64,000 nt of DNA from Rutidosis leptorrhynchoides (GCF_046630445.1 NC_092341.1:34761501-34825500); one strand, 5' to 3'; shown: positions 24,199 to 35,559, counted from the first letter of the stretch. The notes: a model not told the origin generated them from the letters alone. Numbers and translations are program-made.

Positions 24199-25106
24199 TT
24201 TATTTTGTTTCTTTAATTAACCATAACAAATCTTCCATGTAATAACCTAGAGTTTTAAGATCAAAGTTTCCTTTCCCTTTTTTTTTTCTAGTCGACATGC
24301 ATACATACATATATATGTTTATATTTTTTTTACACGTATAGATCTAGGTGTTTATGTATTTACTTATGTATAACAAGTTTATAATATAATTATGAATTAA
24401 CAAAGATAAAAGTTTATGTAAATAGTTTAGGGTTTATGTTATACCTTTGAAGATTCGAAGATGACTAATGAAGAAAAGATGAACACAATGAAGATTGAAG
24501 ATTAAAGCCTTGAGAAACTTGAAGAACTCCTTGAAGATTCACAAAGAACACGAAGAACGCGAAGAACAACTCGAAGATCACTTGGAAATCCCTTGAATGT
24601 TGTTGTGGATTTCGATGGTGATGATGATGATATTTTCGGCTTTGGCCGAAAATTAGAGAGAGATGGGAGAGATTTTGAGAGAGATGTAATTATGATTTGG
24701 TACATGGAATGGGTTAGCCTAGGTCTCTATTTATAGTGAGGATAAGAGGATTCTAGAATTAGGGTTTAATAAGGAATTACTTAGGGAACAAGTTGGCTTG
24801 GAAAAGGGGTTAAGGGTTATTAATTGGGCCGAAATTTTGAGGGGTAGGAGGGTAATTTTACCCTCCTAAAATTGGCTAGGGTTATTAGGGTTAGGGTTTA
24901 ACATTTTTCACTTTAAACCTTGCACTTTAATTTAGCTTAAATGGTTCCTTAATTATCCAAGTTTAATTATTTTTAATACACAAGTTTTAAAGTTATTTAT
25001 TTATTCACAAGAGTTTATTAACTTATTATTTTTATTAACTTGTCGATTAATGTACTAAGTTAGTTAGTATATATTATAATTATTAACGCTTAACAATTAT
25101 CGATTA
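22528..25106 (-). repeat. 5' LTR of gypsy B, outer end deleted
   Basis: Begins TATCAGACCCCCAG and follows the left LTR closely, including telo-box motifs and AT tracts (24017-24091 and 24162-24195). It stops at CGATTAA (25106), where the other LTR continues for about 80-95 bp more. It keeps a consensus TATA box on the minus strand (plus TATTTATA, 24728-24735); the 3' LTR has TTTAAATAG at that place. Confidence 0.9.
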
Positions 25107-28100
25107 ACTTGGCAATGGCTGCTTCCTTATCACATAATATCTGAATGCTATCTTCTGGTGGAAATTCGATCTATGTTAGAAGTTTTCGGGTCCACAATGC
25201 TTCTACAACTCCATTGGCTATCCCTCTAAACTCTGACTCTGCACTTGATAGAGAAACAACCTTTTGTTTCTTTGTTTTTTCATGCAACCAAATTACCTCC
25301 GACTATTGTAAAGAATCCGGATGTAGATCTTCTATCCCCTTTTTCTCCTGCCCAACTTGCATCTGTATATATTTGAGTTCTTAGATGCCCATTTCTTTTG
25401 AAAACAACTCCATGATCCGCTGTTTTCTTCAAATATATGATGATTCTCATTACGGCTTCCATATGGTGAACCTGTGGTTGATGCATGAATTGACTCACAA
25501 CTCCAACTACATGTGCTATATCAGGTCGAGTATGAGCAAGATAGATGTGTTTTCCCACCATCCTTTGGTATTTCCCTTTATCAGCAAGATCAGCTTCGTC
25601 TTCCATGTATAACTTTTGGTTTGGAATCATTGGAGTATCAGCTGGTTTGCAATCAATCATACCCGTTTCTGCAAGAAAATCAAGAACACACTTCTTTTGA
25701 CAGATAAATATTCCCTGTTGGGATCGTAATACCTCAATCCCCAAAAAATACTTAAGTCTGCACAAGTCTTTCATTTCAAATTCTTTAAATAAGTTCATTT
25801 TTAAGTTAGAAATTTCCTCTTTATCATTTCCTGTTATTATCATATCGTCAACATAAATGATTAAGCATGTAATTAAATTTTCTTTTCGTTTAAAAAAGAT
25901 AGTATGATCCGAGTTGCTTTGTTTAAAATCATATTTTTTCATAAATAGTGTAAATCTCCCAAACCAAGCCCGTGGTGATTGTTTTAACCCATATAAAGCC
26001 TTTTTAAGTCGACAAACTTCCCTGTTTTTAAAGTTGTCGGTGAATCCAGGTGGTGCTTCCATATAGACTTCCTCTTTTAATTCGCCATGGAGAAAAGCAT
26101 TCTTCACATCAAATTGATGAAGTGGCCAATCTTCATTTGCAAAGATAGAGAAGAGAACTCTAATGGTATCAATCTTTGCAACTGGTGAGAAGGTTTCGGA
26201 GTAATCAATCCCGTATGTCTGAGTGTACCCTTTCGCAACCAGTCGTGCGTTATATCTTTCAATAGTTTCATCGGGTTTATATTTTATCGTAAATACCCAT
26301 CGACATCCCACTGGTTTATTTCCTTGAGGAATGACACATTTTTCCCAGGTGTCATTATCATTCAGAGCTTCCATTTCAACTTCTATTACTTTTTTCCAGT
26401 TTTTTGATTTGAACGCTTGTTCAACAGAAGTTGAAATATTTTCAGAGTAAAATGCGGAATTAAATTTTTGAGCTTCTTTTGACAGATTTTCTTGTGCTAT
26501 ATTAGCCATAGGATATCTAGATCTTTGCGCTTCTTTTTCTGGTGAGTATCATTTTTGTGGGACACCTCTATTGGCTCTTAGAGGTAGGACATATCATTGG
26601 GTGGTTTCATCGGAATTGGTGTCATTTTGTTCCTCGTGGGTTTGATGTTCATCGTTCGAGGAGGTTTCAGTAGTTTCATGGTTTGGTGGGATAGTTTCTG
26701 TGGGTTCATGGTCTTGCCTTGGCTTGGGGTTTAGTATAGGTTCGGGGTTTTGTGTCAGCTCGGGCTCTTGTGTTTGAGTTGTATAGGTTGGAGTTTGTGT
26801 AGGTTCAGGGTTTTGTGTTTGAGGTGTTTGATGTGGAACCCATGTCATCCAACTGAGAGTGTCATTAATTTCATTCTCCCCCTCACTCGTGAGTTGGGTA
26901 TTATTGTAAAAATATTCAGTTTCAACAAAATCACAGTTCATCGTGGTAAAAACATGACGTCCTTTTAGACTGTAACACCGATATCCTTTTTGGTTTATTC
27001 CATAGCCAACCATGACACATTTTTCCGCACAAGGATCTAGTTTAGTACGCTCATGTTTTGGAATATGGACAAAGACCGAGCACTCAAATATTCGAGGTTC
27101 AATGCTAAAAGAAGTCGGAAGGGTATGAAATTGGGAAAGTGTATCTTTAGGGGTTTTTGTGCCCAAAACCTTAGTAGGTAAACGGTTGATAAGATAGGTA
27201 GCGAAAGCAAGAGCTTCTGGCCAAAAACTCTTCGGAACTTTAGATTCAATTAATAAAGCTCTTGTCATTTCTAAGAGTAGTCGATTTTTTCGTTCGGCTA
27301 CTCCATTTTGTTCGGGGGGTGAGCGCAAGATGTTTGGTGGGTAATCCCGTTTTCTTCGCAAAAATGTTTCATTGAAGTATTGACAAATTCACCCCCATTA
27401 TCGGATCTCAAAATTTGTATACTTTTGTTAAATTGGGTTTGTATCATTTTATAAAAATGGGAAAACTTTTCAAAAACTTCCGATTTATGAGTTAAAAAAT
27501 AAATCCAGGTCATGCGTGAATGGTCATCAATAAACAAGACAAAATACCGGAAATTTCTCCCCCCAATAATCGATGCAGGACCCCACACATCAGAGTGGAT
27601 AAGAGCAAAAGGTACGTCTTTCCTAGTATTACTAGGTTTGAATGTACTTCGGTGGCTTTTGGCCAAGATACATGTCTCACAGTTTAGATTAACATTGGAT
27701 TTTACAAGACTAGGAAATAGAGCATGTAAGTATCCGTCAAAAGGGTGACCCAATCTACTATACCATAATCTATCAGGTGTTCCGTGTGCAAGCATCACAG
27801 AACCTTGTTGGGTTACTTCGTCTACATAATATAACCCACCCCGTTCAGTGCCTCGCCCAATAAGTACCCCGGTCCTGATATCTTGTAGGATACAAAAAGT
27901 AGGGTGTAATAACACAGAACAATTCAGTTCTTTTGTAACATGGCTAACGGATAGGAGTTTATGAGATATGGTTGTAATATATAGACAATTTGATAGTTTC
28001 ATAGTCGGAGTGACTTCAATTCTCCCACCCCCTTCCACTTGTACCGTCCCTCCATTAGCCGTTTGAATTTTATTAACACGGGGTTTTGATTCGGAATAAA

Positions 28101-29238
28101 AATCAGACTTTTCAAAAGTCATTTTGTGGGTAGCACCACAGTCAAAAATCCATTCAGTATTTTTTGTATTTGAGACTATATTCGCTTTTTTGATAAAACA
28201 TGAATCACTTAAATGTTTATTTTCCAATAAAATAGAGTTTTTAGCATCATGTTTTTGAGTTTGGGCCTGAATATAACAGTTCTGATTTTTATTAAACCCA
28301 TTGGTTTCCAATTTCTGGGCCGGATCACTGTTTAGCCCACACAACATGCCATTAGATTTTGGGCCTTGGACTTGGTTGGAATTAAATTCATTTACCCGTG
28401 AATTAATTGTATCTAACCAGTCCTTTTTTCTTGTTCCCATATACCACTCATTTTCAGTCGATGGTTTTGGCACAAAATTAGGGTTTTCTCTCTTCCCAGA
28501 TGATTTCGATCCAAAACAAGGATCTAAATCCTCTTCTTCTGGGTTTGAGATATTTCTTTCCTTTTTTTCAGATCGTGGAGATTTTGATCGATGGTAAGGA
28601 TACAATCCTTCCTCTTCAGTCAATTCTCCAAGACAATGGAAACGATTGGGGTTATATTTTGTGCCTTTGGTCGATTGAATCGATGAATTGGGGTTATCTT
28701 TTCCAGATTTTCCCTTTTTCATCGTTTTATGACGGGATTTGAGGTTTTGAGGATGCACGATTTTAGGGTTTGAGGATTTAATCCTCACCCATTTGGTCGA
28801 TTTGTATGATTCAGGCAATAAATTTAAGGTACCTCTTGTTGAACGTTCTGTTTGAGGATGGTTTCTTATGCTGCCGTTGCCGATGACCGTATGGTTGCCG
28901 CCATGGTTGTTGTCGGCTGCCTCTGCCATCACAACTTTACCACGTTTCTGTTTGTGCCACCAATTTGGGTACCCAATTAGTTTGAAACACTGAATAATCG
29001 AGTGTCCTGATGTACCACAGTAAACACAACTTAGCGGTGGTAATGATTGGTGGCGGTTAATGATGATGATCTCTGGTTCAGCGATGTTTGATGGTTTACA
29101 GAGAGCATCCAGGTAACTTTTTTCCATATGATTCGGGCTACCGTCTAGGATTGACATGGCAGCTTGATTAAATTCGGAGCTACCGTCAATCTTAGACATG
29201 GCAGCTTGAAAATCGTTTCTGGTAAATGATTGAGACAT
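25107..29238 (-). pseudogene. Copia 3 gag-pol, truncated and frameshifted
   Basis: Starts MSQSFTRNDFQAAMSKIDG (29238). A zinc knuckle CVYCGTSGHSIIQC comes only about 70 residues in, so the usual gag capsid domain is missing. About 250 hydrophilic residues of unknown origin follow before protease WIFDCGATHKM. Integrase has IHSDVWGP, RSDNGGEF and EQNGVAERKN; RT has YVDDMIITG intact; RNase H begins TDASWAGEKGD and is cut at about 25107. One base is missing from a C run near 27320 (C6, where frame needs C7), shifting the frame in the integrase core. TGA at 26594 and TGA at about 26551 both replace Arg by context (CGA to TGA). The Thr/Pro/Glu-rich linker around 26600-26850 is typical between integrase and RT. 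Confidence 0.88.
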
Positions 29239-29275
29239 AGAACGAGTATCTTGATCAATGGATCGATACCGTTGG

Positions 29276-29286
29276 CTCTGATACCA
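29276..29286 (-). other. Primer binding site of copia 3
   Basis: Minus-strand TGGTATCAGAG starts directly after the LTR end, complementary to initiator tRNA-Met. Confidence 0.88.
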
Positions 29287-29616
29287 TGTTTAAATTAGAA
29301 TCGAAAGCTAGATTTGTTGTAAACGATTGATCAGTGATTGGTTTTCATTAACTTGAATTGTTTTATTTTGTTACAATGAAAGTGTGTTTATATAAACACC
29401 ATGTATAACAACTAATTCTAATTTGGGGTGGGATCCAATTAAGCTTTGGAACCCCCTTTTACATTTATGGAAAAAGTTGCTGTTTGTGCAGTTTTTTGGT
29501 ATCCGTTGAAAGGCAGTCTTGTGATCTTCTAAAACGGGAAATGATGAAGTTTGACTTCTGATCCCAAGAGTCAAAGTTACCCAAGCAGGAAGTTATTTTG
29601 TTGATGTATTCTAACA
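29287..29616 (-). repeat. 5' LTR of copia 3
   Basis: 330 bp, on the minus strand beginning TGTTAGAATAC and ending TTTAAACA. A TATATAAAC TATA box on the minus strand lies near 29384-29394. Flanked on the right by TSD GTTTT. Confidence 0.92.
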
Positions 29617-29897
29617 GTTTTTCTTCTGTTCATTGCTTAAACCCCTTTCGTATAAAAGAATACTGGCCTTACGAGTAATAGACCAAGTGTTTAGCCTTTT
29701 ACTTTGCTCCTTAAAGGTTCTTCATATTGATGAAACCTGAGATTAGGAATAGTAGACCAAGCGTGTCGCCAAGAGTTCGACAACACACACGTGCGAGCAG
29801 CTTCTTTTATTGGCAACAACGATTGTATATGGTGGATCAACTCAGGAACATCTAATTGTTGTGTGCAAATCTGGCCGTTTATTTTTGTTTCCACCAT
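29617..29897 (-). pseudogene. F-box/FBD/LRR gene, exon 1 and start of exon 2
   Basis: Exon 1 (29703-29897, 65 codons) starts MVETKINGQ and encodes an F-box: LDVPELIHHIQSLLPIKEAA then RTCVLSNSWRHAWSTIPNL. F-box motifs bind SKP1 in SCF ubiquitin ligases. A 77-nt intron (29626-29702, minus-strand GTAAAA...AACAG) preserves the frame: exon 1 ends AGC AAA, exon 2 begins AAG AAA AAC. The copia 3 TSD (GTTTT, 29617-29621) lies in exon 2. The remainder is at 12795-14197, where the frame resumes exactly. The F-box itself has no stop, so a short transcript running into the copia LTR is possible. Confidence 0.87.
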
Positions 29898-30172
29898 CTC
29901 CTAGAGCCTGCAAACAAAAGATTGAGGTCTAGGTAGAAAATCTTTAATTCTTTCTACTGCCTACTTTGCATTAGAACTTAAACGGTTTTGGTTAAAATTA
30001 AAAGTATCTTTCGAATTTTCCGTTAATCAAACATTCAGTTAATATTTATCTAAAAAGAAGCAAACAATCAGAGCTCATATCGACTGCGTAATTAGCTTCA
30101 AAAATTACCTTGAAAATTTCTTGGAGCTTTATCCGGGTTGTACGGTTTTTTTCGTGTTCTTCAATAAAAAGA
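29898..30172 (-). promoter_or_regulatory. 5' flank of the F-box gene
   Basis: 275 bp between the F-box start codon and the 911-bp inverted-repeat element. Expected to hold the 5' untranslated region and proximal promoter. No consensus TATA box stands out. Confidence 0.3.
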
Positions 30173-31083
30173 AGGGGTTATCACTAAAATGCCCATTTTT
30201 TCTCCCCTTTTTGACTCAGAACCCATAAAAGAAAAAAGTTGACAATTTGCCCGCGCAAGGACGCAAGGTGCCTGTTTTGCGACCTTGCTTCCCGGTGGAC
30301 GCAAGGACGCAAGGTGCCTCTTGCGACCTTGCTTCCCGGGGACGCAAGGACGCAAGGTGCCTCTTCCTCCTGCCTGATGTTATATCCATGTTTTCTTTCA
30401 GACATTTCATCAAACACATTACATGCATAGCTTTTGAAGTCAACTACTTAATATGCTACGAGTATAACAAAATATGGTTGATCATGATGTACATAAGTCT
30501 AAAGCGGAGTAATATAAACCATAAAAATTATAAGACTATAATCCTGAAAATACGTACATGCACATTTATTTACATACATTACATATGGTAATCAAAGGGA
30601 AAAGCATATAAACAATATTATTATTGAACCAAATATAATCTTGGCACAGATGTACTCACTTGCGACTATTAAGTTAAAGTATATACAATACGGAGTAATA
30701 TATCTATTTTTTGCGACTTATCTTGCTCATGCCTGATTATCAAAGCAATCACCTTTCAAGATATGTCGCAAAAAAACATATCATGTAAGATGCACGTAAG
30801 GTGTTTGATGAAATGTCTGAAAGAAAACATTGATCATGATATCAGGCAGGAGCAAGAGGCACCTTGCGTCCTTGGGTCTCCGAGAAGCAAGTTTGCAAAA
30901 GGCACCTTGCGTCCTTGCGTCCCCGGGAAGCAAGGTCGCAAGAGGCACTTTGCGTCCACCGGGAAGCAAGGTCGCAAACAGGCACCTTGCGCCCTTGCGC
31001 CTTGCGCGGGCAAATTGTCAACTTTTTTTTTCTATGGATTCTGAGTCAAAAAAGAGAAGAAAAATGGGTTAGTGATAATCCCT
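30173..31083. mobile_element. Inverted-repeat element with minisatellite arms
   Basis: Terminal repeats start AGGGGTTATCACTAAAATGC on the left; the right end, on the minus strand, starts AGGGATTATCACTAACCC. They continue for about 270-320 bp, ending around 30440 and 30763. Each arm has two to three copies of a roughly 43-bp unit (GGCACCTTGCGTCC ... CGGGAAGCAAGGTCGCAA). A 7-bp duplication AAAAAGA flanks it (30166-30172 and 31084-31090). It lies upstream of the F-box start. The short frames inside are products of the repeat. Superfamily uncertain: Mutator-like or foldback. Confidence 0.75.
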
Positions 31084-31090
31084 AAAAAGA

Positions 31091-31674
31091 ATTAGGTCGA
31101 GTTACTAGGAGTTGTATAAAATATATAGTTGTAGTAAAAGAGAAAATCTTATAAAGGCCTTTTTATGGACTACCGATATACTATTACTCTCCAAACAGAT
31201 GGGCTTTCGATTGGGCCATCTATTAGACAGATTCTATTTCAATGGAGTAGGATTACTACATGTGCTCAGCCGTTTTTTAACTGCAAATATTAAGATTTCA
31301 ATGAAATTGAATGACAAATTTGGTTAACTTGGTTTAATTGGTAGAATATCAATATGAATTGGATTATCCCATCTTCGGAAAAGAATTTTATCCCATTGGT
31401 ATTTCGATATGGGCTTCATTTCAATACATATAACGTGGACAGCAAATCTTCTCCAATATTGGTCTCCCAAGTCCCATCAATATCATGTTTGGAAGCCTCA
31501 TCCTTGGATTCAGTTTAGTGACGGGTTCTTTTCGTTTTTTGTTTTTTCTATAAGTTTAGCTTGAGTTTAACCTCAATATATAGCTTTCACAAGATTACGG
31601 ACTGTTGTAAGAGGATTTTCATCATCTACATGAAAAATCTCTTATTTATTTCTTTAGTTCTTGTTTTTTCACAT
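31091..31674. other. Non-coding spacer
   Basis: AT-rich sequence without a supported gene or element end. Confidence 0.5.
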
Positions 31675-32175
31675 TGTTGGATGTGTGAAGGATATCAAAA
31701 CATCAAGAAAAAGTGCGTTTTAGTGTTAAGACGCGCCGTGACTCATTAAGGCGCGTCATGACTCAACACTTGGATTGAGGTTCGAAGGTTGCAAAGCTGT
31801 CGGTTTCGAAATCATGCTTTACGCCACGGCGCGGCTCCTCCAGCCACGGCGCGGCTTAAGCCTATCCGGAAGTCTGACGAGGAAAAACGCGTTTTCTTGC
31901 TCTTTAAGTCGTTTCCTTGTTATTTTATGCCTATTTAAGGATCCTTATGTAACCCTAAACTGTACCTACGAAAATTATAATAAAATCTATCTGTTTGGCC
32001 GTGGAGTAAACCAATTCGTTTGAATTAAACGATTGTACATAACCACGTTAATTCCTTGTTCTTTACGTTTCTTGTTTTTATCTTTATTTGTGTTGGTGAT
32101 TATTTGTTTGTTGCACGGTGGATTGATGACTAGGGTTATAAAGGTCTTGTTAGGGCTCACCTAGAATTCCTAACA
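31675..32175 (+). repeat. Left LTR of copia D
   Basis: Begins TGTTGGATGTGTGAAGG and ends ATTCCTAACA. Contains GC-rich segments with CACGGCGCGGCT twice (about 31825 and 31845). Followed by AGTGGTATCAGATCTC, a variant initiator-Met primer site (32177-32190). Confidence 0.85.
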
Positions 32176-32216
32176 AGTGGTATCAGATCTCAAAGTTCAC
32201 GAGTATTACCTGGAGC

Positions 32217-32704
32217 CAAGGTTGTAAAAGTCGCGAGTCGGGGACGCATCGGTCGAGACCTAAAAAGGACGCGACGGCCGAGTCGTGGGATGCGTCGGGG
32301 ACGCATCAGTCGTTGTCCAACGTTGACTTTATTAATAACTTCTTAAATATATATTTATATATATATGTAACATGTAAAATAGTTGATTATGTGCCATAAA
32401 TTTCATAAATAAGAACTTGAATTTAAAAACAATCAAACTTCAAAACTCAATTAATGTTATCGAGTACATAATCAGTAAGGACACAAAGAAAAGAGCGGCC
32501 CAAAATATGAAAACAAACACTAATTTTAAAATATATCAGATCTTGACGAAAATTTGACTGACTTTGACCGTCTTTGACAGACTTTGACCGAACTTTTAGC
32601 TCTGACCGTCTTTTGAGTCGTTTTCAGAAAAACGGGACTGAGAACCCAAAAAAATGACGCATCGGCCGACGCGTCAGTCAAGTCGGACGACTTTTACAAC
32701 ACTG
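32217..32704. mobile_element. hAT-type MITE
   Basis: 488 bp with terminal inverted repeats CAAGGTTGTAAAAGTCG and, from the right end, CAGTGTTGTAAAAGTCG. It is flanked by an exact 8-bp duplication CCTGGAGC (32209-32216 and 32705-32712), the hAT signature. Repeated GACGCATC/GATGCGTC words near both ends may be transposase-binding subterminal repeats. No coding capacity. Confidence 0.88.
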
Positions 32705-32713
32705 CCTGGAGCA

Positions 32714-33213
32714 ATGGTAGATGAAGACACAGTAAAGATAGATAAGTTTGATGAAGATGCAGATTGAAGACCTGTTATATCAGAAGGGTTTATATCAGCC
32801 GATCACTGGTGATAAACCTAAACAGATGAAGCAAGAGGAGCGGGATCTCGTGGATAGAAAAGCACTTGGAGTAGTTCAATTTTCTCTGGCCAATAATGTC
32901 GCTAACAACATCGTGGCTGAAACCACGACTAAAGGAGTGTTTACTTCTTTATTCAATATGTACGAGAAACCCTCATCTTTAAATAAAGTCTTCTTGATAT
33001 GGCAGCTTGTTACTGCAAAGATGAAAGAAGGATCTTCTACAGCAGACAATGTTAATGAATTCAATCTGATTTTGACTCGTCTTAAATCAGTTGATGTTAA
33101 ATTTGAAGATCAGCTGGAAGCCTTGTTTCTTTTGTCATCGTTACCCGAGAGTTGGTCTAGCACGGTTACAGCAGTTAGTGGTTCATCTGGAACTACTAAG
33201 TTGACGTTTGAAG
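32714..33213 (+). pseudogene. Copia D gag, N-terminal part
   Basis: From ATG 32714 the frame soon hits a stop. The main frame (32748 on) reads MQIEDLLYQKGLYQPITGDK and VNEFNLILTRLKSVDVKFED, a typical copia gag (UBN2) with the ALFLLSSLPESW block. A small deletion near the start has lost the usual Phe-Trp region. Interrupted at 33213 by gypsy C; the gag continues after 41230. Confidence 0.8.
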
Positions 33214-35545
33214 TGTAACATCCCGCATTTTTTTTCGTTAAATTATTTTAACGCCCGTCTTTTTATTTTGATAATATCCTTCGTAACTAGATTCGTATCC
33301 TAAATTAGCTAACATTCTTAATAATTTCGTTATTGGATTATAACGTCTCCCGTACTGTCGTGAAATTTAAATAATTCGTTTGGTTAATTCACGCACCCGC
33401 ACCCGAACTAGAGGGACTAAACTTGCAAAGATGCCAAAGATTTGACTAGGTCAACTAGTCAAACCTTCAACCTCCTCCTCTCATTTCTCTCTTTCTTTCT
33501 TTTTCATACTTCCATTTTCTCTCAAGAACTCAAACAAGATTCATCATCTAAATCCGATTTTGGAGGCTAACATCAAAACAAATTACATATTTGGAATCCT
33601 CTCTTCATCCTCTACAACTTGATACCAATTTCATTCCATTTGGGTAACTTTCTAAAATCACTAGATTTTGTGTTCTTGATGTTTTTGAATTATAAAAGTG
33701 TTAATTAGTGTCTATGGCTCGTGTATAACATGAATATATGTTTTGTTTGTTCGATTTGTTGATTTGAGTAACTAGTTTGAACACTTGAAAATGGGTTTGC
33801 TTAATCTTTGATTTTGGAAGATTAAATGTTGTTAAATTGTTAAAGTTCATGTTTTAATTGTGTTACTAGTATCACTAGCTTCGTTATGATGCGTAGGTTG
33901 ATTAAGAAAACTTCAAATATATGATTTGTGATTTTTGTCAATTTTGATTAGGGTTTGATGAACTTGAAATGAACTTTTGATACTTTGGATGCCATGAAAT
34001 GTTGTTAGTAAGTGTTTAGTTGTATTGCATGAGTAATTACCTTCGAAACGGCATATCATATGTGTGGATTGGATTCCCGAATCATGTAATGCATTTCAAG
34101 AACTTGAAACTTTGAAAATGGACCTTGAATGACCACTTGGCGAGAAATCGGTTATTGTAAATGATGTTTTCGCTTGATGAAAAGTAGTTAGTTGTGTTCC
34201 TTGTCAAAATACCTTTCCGATGATATAAGATACATGTTTTGGTTGTTTGCGGGTCATAAATGGTGATTGTTTGAAGTTAAGTTCGTGCATAAAACTTAAA
34301 AACTGCCAGAATTCTCTGCACAGGTAATGGCGCGGCGCGCCAAAGTGGGCTGTCCAATTTTGTCAATTTTCGAATAATGTTTGCCATGCTACGGACCTCC
34401 GATTCACATGAAACTTGTTCTAACATGCTTATATATGAATAAATAGCACAGAAAAAATAGTTCGGGACCCGACCCGAACGTGTTGACTTTTCGTTGACTT
34501 TGACCCGACCCAAGTTTGACTTTTTGTCAAACTTAACCAAATGATTATGCAATCTTTCTAACATGATTCTTTACTTGTATCTTGCATGAAACTTGACAAT
34601 TTGATTCACATGCTATATAATCGAGTCGTAACGAGCCATAGAACTAATTGAACATCTTTGACCGATCGCGTTTACCATTATTGATACAACTTACTTGTTT
34701 AGGTCAAGACTAGCATTGTTCTTTGCACACGTTTACTTGTTGAAGTACTTTATTACTCGTGCACTCAAGGTGAGATCATAGTCCCACTTTTACTCTTTTT
34801 GAACTTACATTGGGATGAGAAAACATAAACATTTCTTTTACTAAGTGAACACAAGTACAGGAAAACAAACATTCTACATACGAGTTTAGAACAAAATCCT
34901 CAATTCGATTATCATTAGTTACACTTGCCGGTTGTAAGCGAGAACTTATGTTGTATGGATCCATATGGGTTTGACAAACCCTCATTCAAACGGTTCGCTA
35001 CCGTTTACGAATGAAATATATTTTCGAGAAACAGTGTATGTTCTAGCACTAAGTGATGGGGTTCAATGGGAGAAATGTTAAGCATTGATAATTGGGTGCT
35101 CGTGAAACAAATTTTGGAATGGTTAACTATTAATTTGATGTTGCAAATCTTGTGGTTCAATCTACTTATTTACTCACTTACTTACTTAAACCTATGATTT
35201 CACCAACGTTTTCGTTGACAGATTTCTATGTTTTTCTCAGGTCTTTGAACGATATGTGTTACATGCTTCCGCTCATTATTTTGATACTTGCTTTAGATGT
35301 CGAGTATTTATGCATACATGGAGCATCTTTTGGCTACTTTTAAATTGTGTCGCATAGGTTTCATTTGTACTTATAACTTTGTAACGTAACTTTTGGATGA
35401 ACAATTCTTGTAAACTAGGGAACAATCTTTACTTTTGCAATGAATGCGACATATTTTGGTCAAACGTTATTTTAAAGACTTATGACCACGTAACGGGACC
35501 TAAGTAGTCGGCGCCGTCAAATGACAATTTTGTCGGGTCGCTACA
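33214..35545 (+). repeat. Left LTR of gypsy C
   Basis: 2332 bp, TGTAACATCCCGC to GTCGCTACA. Contains a GGCGCGGCGCGCC palindrome-rich spot near 34330. Confidence 0.88.
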
Positions 35546-35546
35546 A

Positions 35547-35559
35547 TTGGTATCAGAGC
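35547..35559 (+). other. Primer binding site of gypsy C
   Basis: TTGGTATCAGAGC, one base after the LTR; initiator tRNA-Met type. A second copy sits at 40863-40875. Confidence 0.9.

Larger units (their letters stand above)
14236..25106 (-). mobile_element. Gypsy B, chromovirus-type Ty3/gypsy element
   Basis: Minus-strand element with LTRs of about 2.65 kb, primer site, an extra ORF, gag-pol and a polypurine tract (minus AACGGGGAGGT, right of 16888). The order protease, RT, RNase H, integrase, chromodomain and the long LTRs fit the Tekay/Del chromovirus group. Termini are TAT...ATA rather than TG...CA. It is inserted in the 3' LTR of copia 3. The outer ~80-95 bp of its 5' LTR (right end) are missing where it meets copia 3 RNase H sequence at 25106/25107. 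The LTR copies look about 98-99% identical, yet gag-pol has six in-frame stops. Confidence 0.9.
25107..29616 (-). mobile_element. Copia 3, 3' end lost at gypsy B junction
   Basis: Minus-strand copia element: 5' LTR 29287-29616, primer site, gag-pol 29238 to 25107. The end of RNase H, the polypurine tract and most of the 3' LTR are missing; a 38-bp LTR scrap is at 14198-14235. TSD GTTTT (14193-14197 and 29617-29621) shows it inserted into exon 2 of the F-box gene before gypsy B arrived. A single deletion at the right side of gypsy B would explain both the truncated gypsy LTR and the missing copia sequence. Confidence 0.9.

Noticed and set aside
28120-28150. Protease motif DCGA instead of DSGA in copia 3
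   Set aside because: As far as I know DCGAT is common in this copia group, so it is not evidence of inactivation.
30184-31072. Several overlapping short frames with repeated HLASLRP/GSKVAR-like peptides
   Set aside because: They are translations of the 43-bp minisatellite in all frames, not genes.
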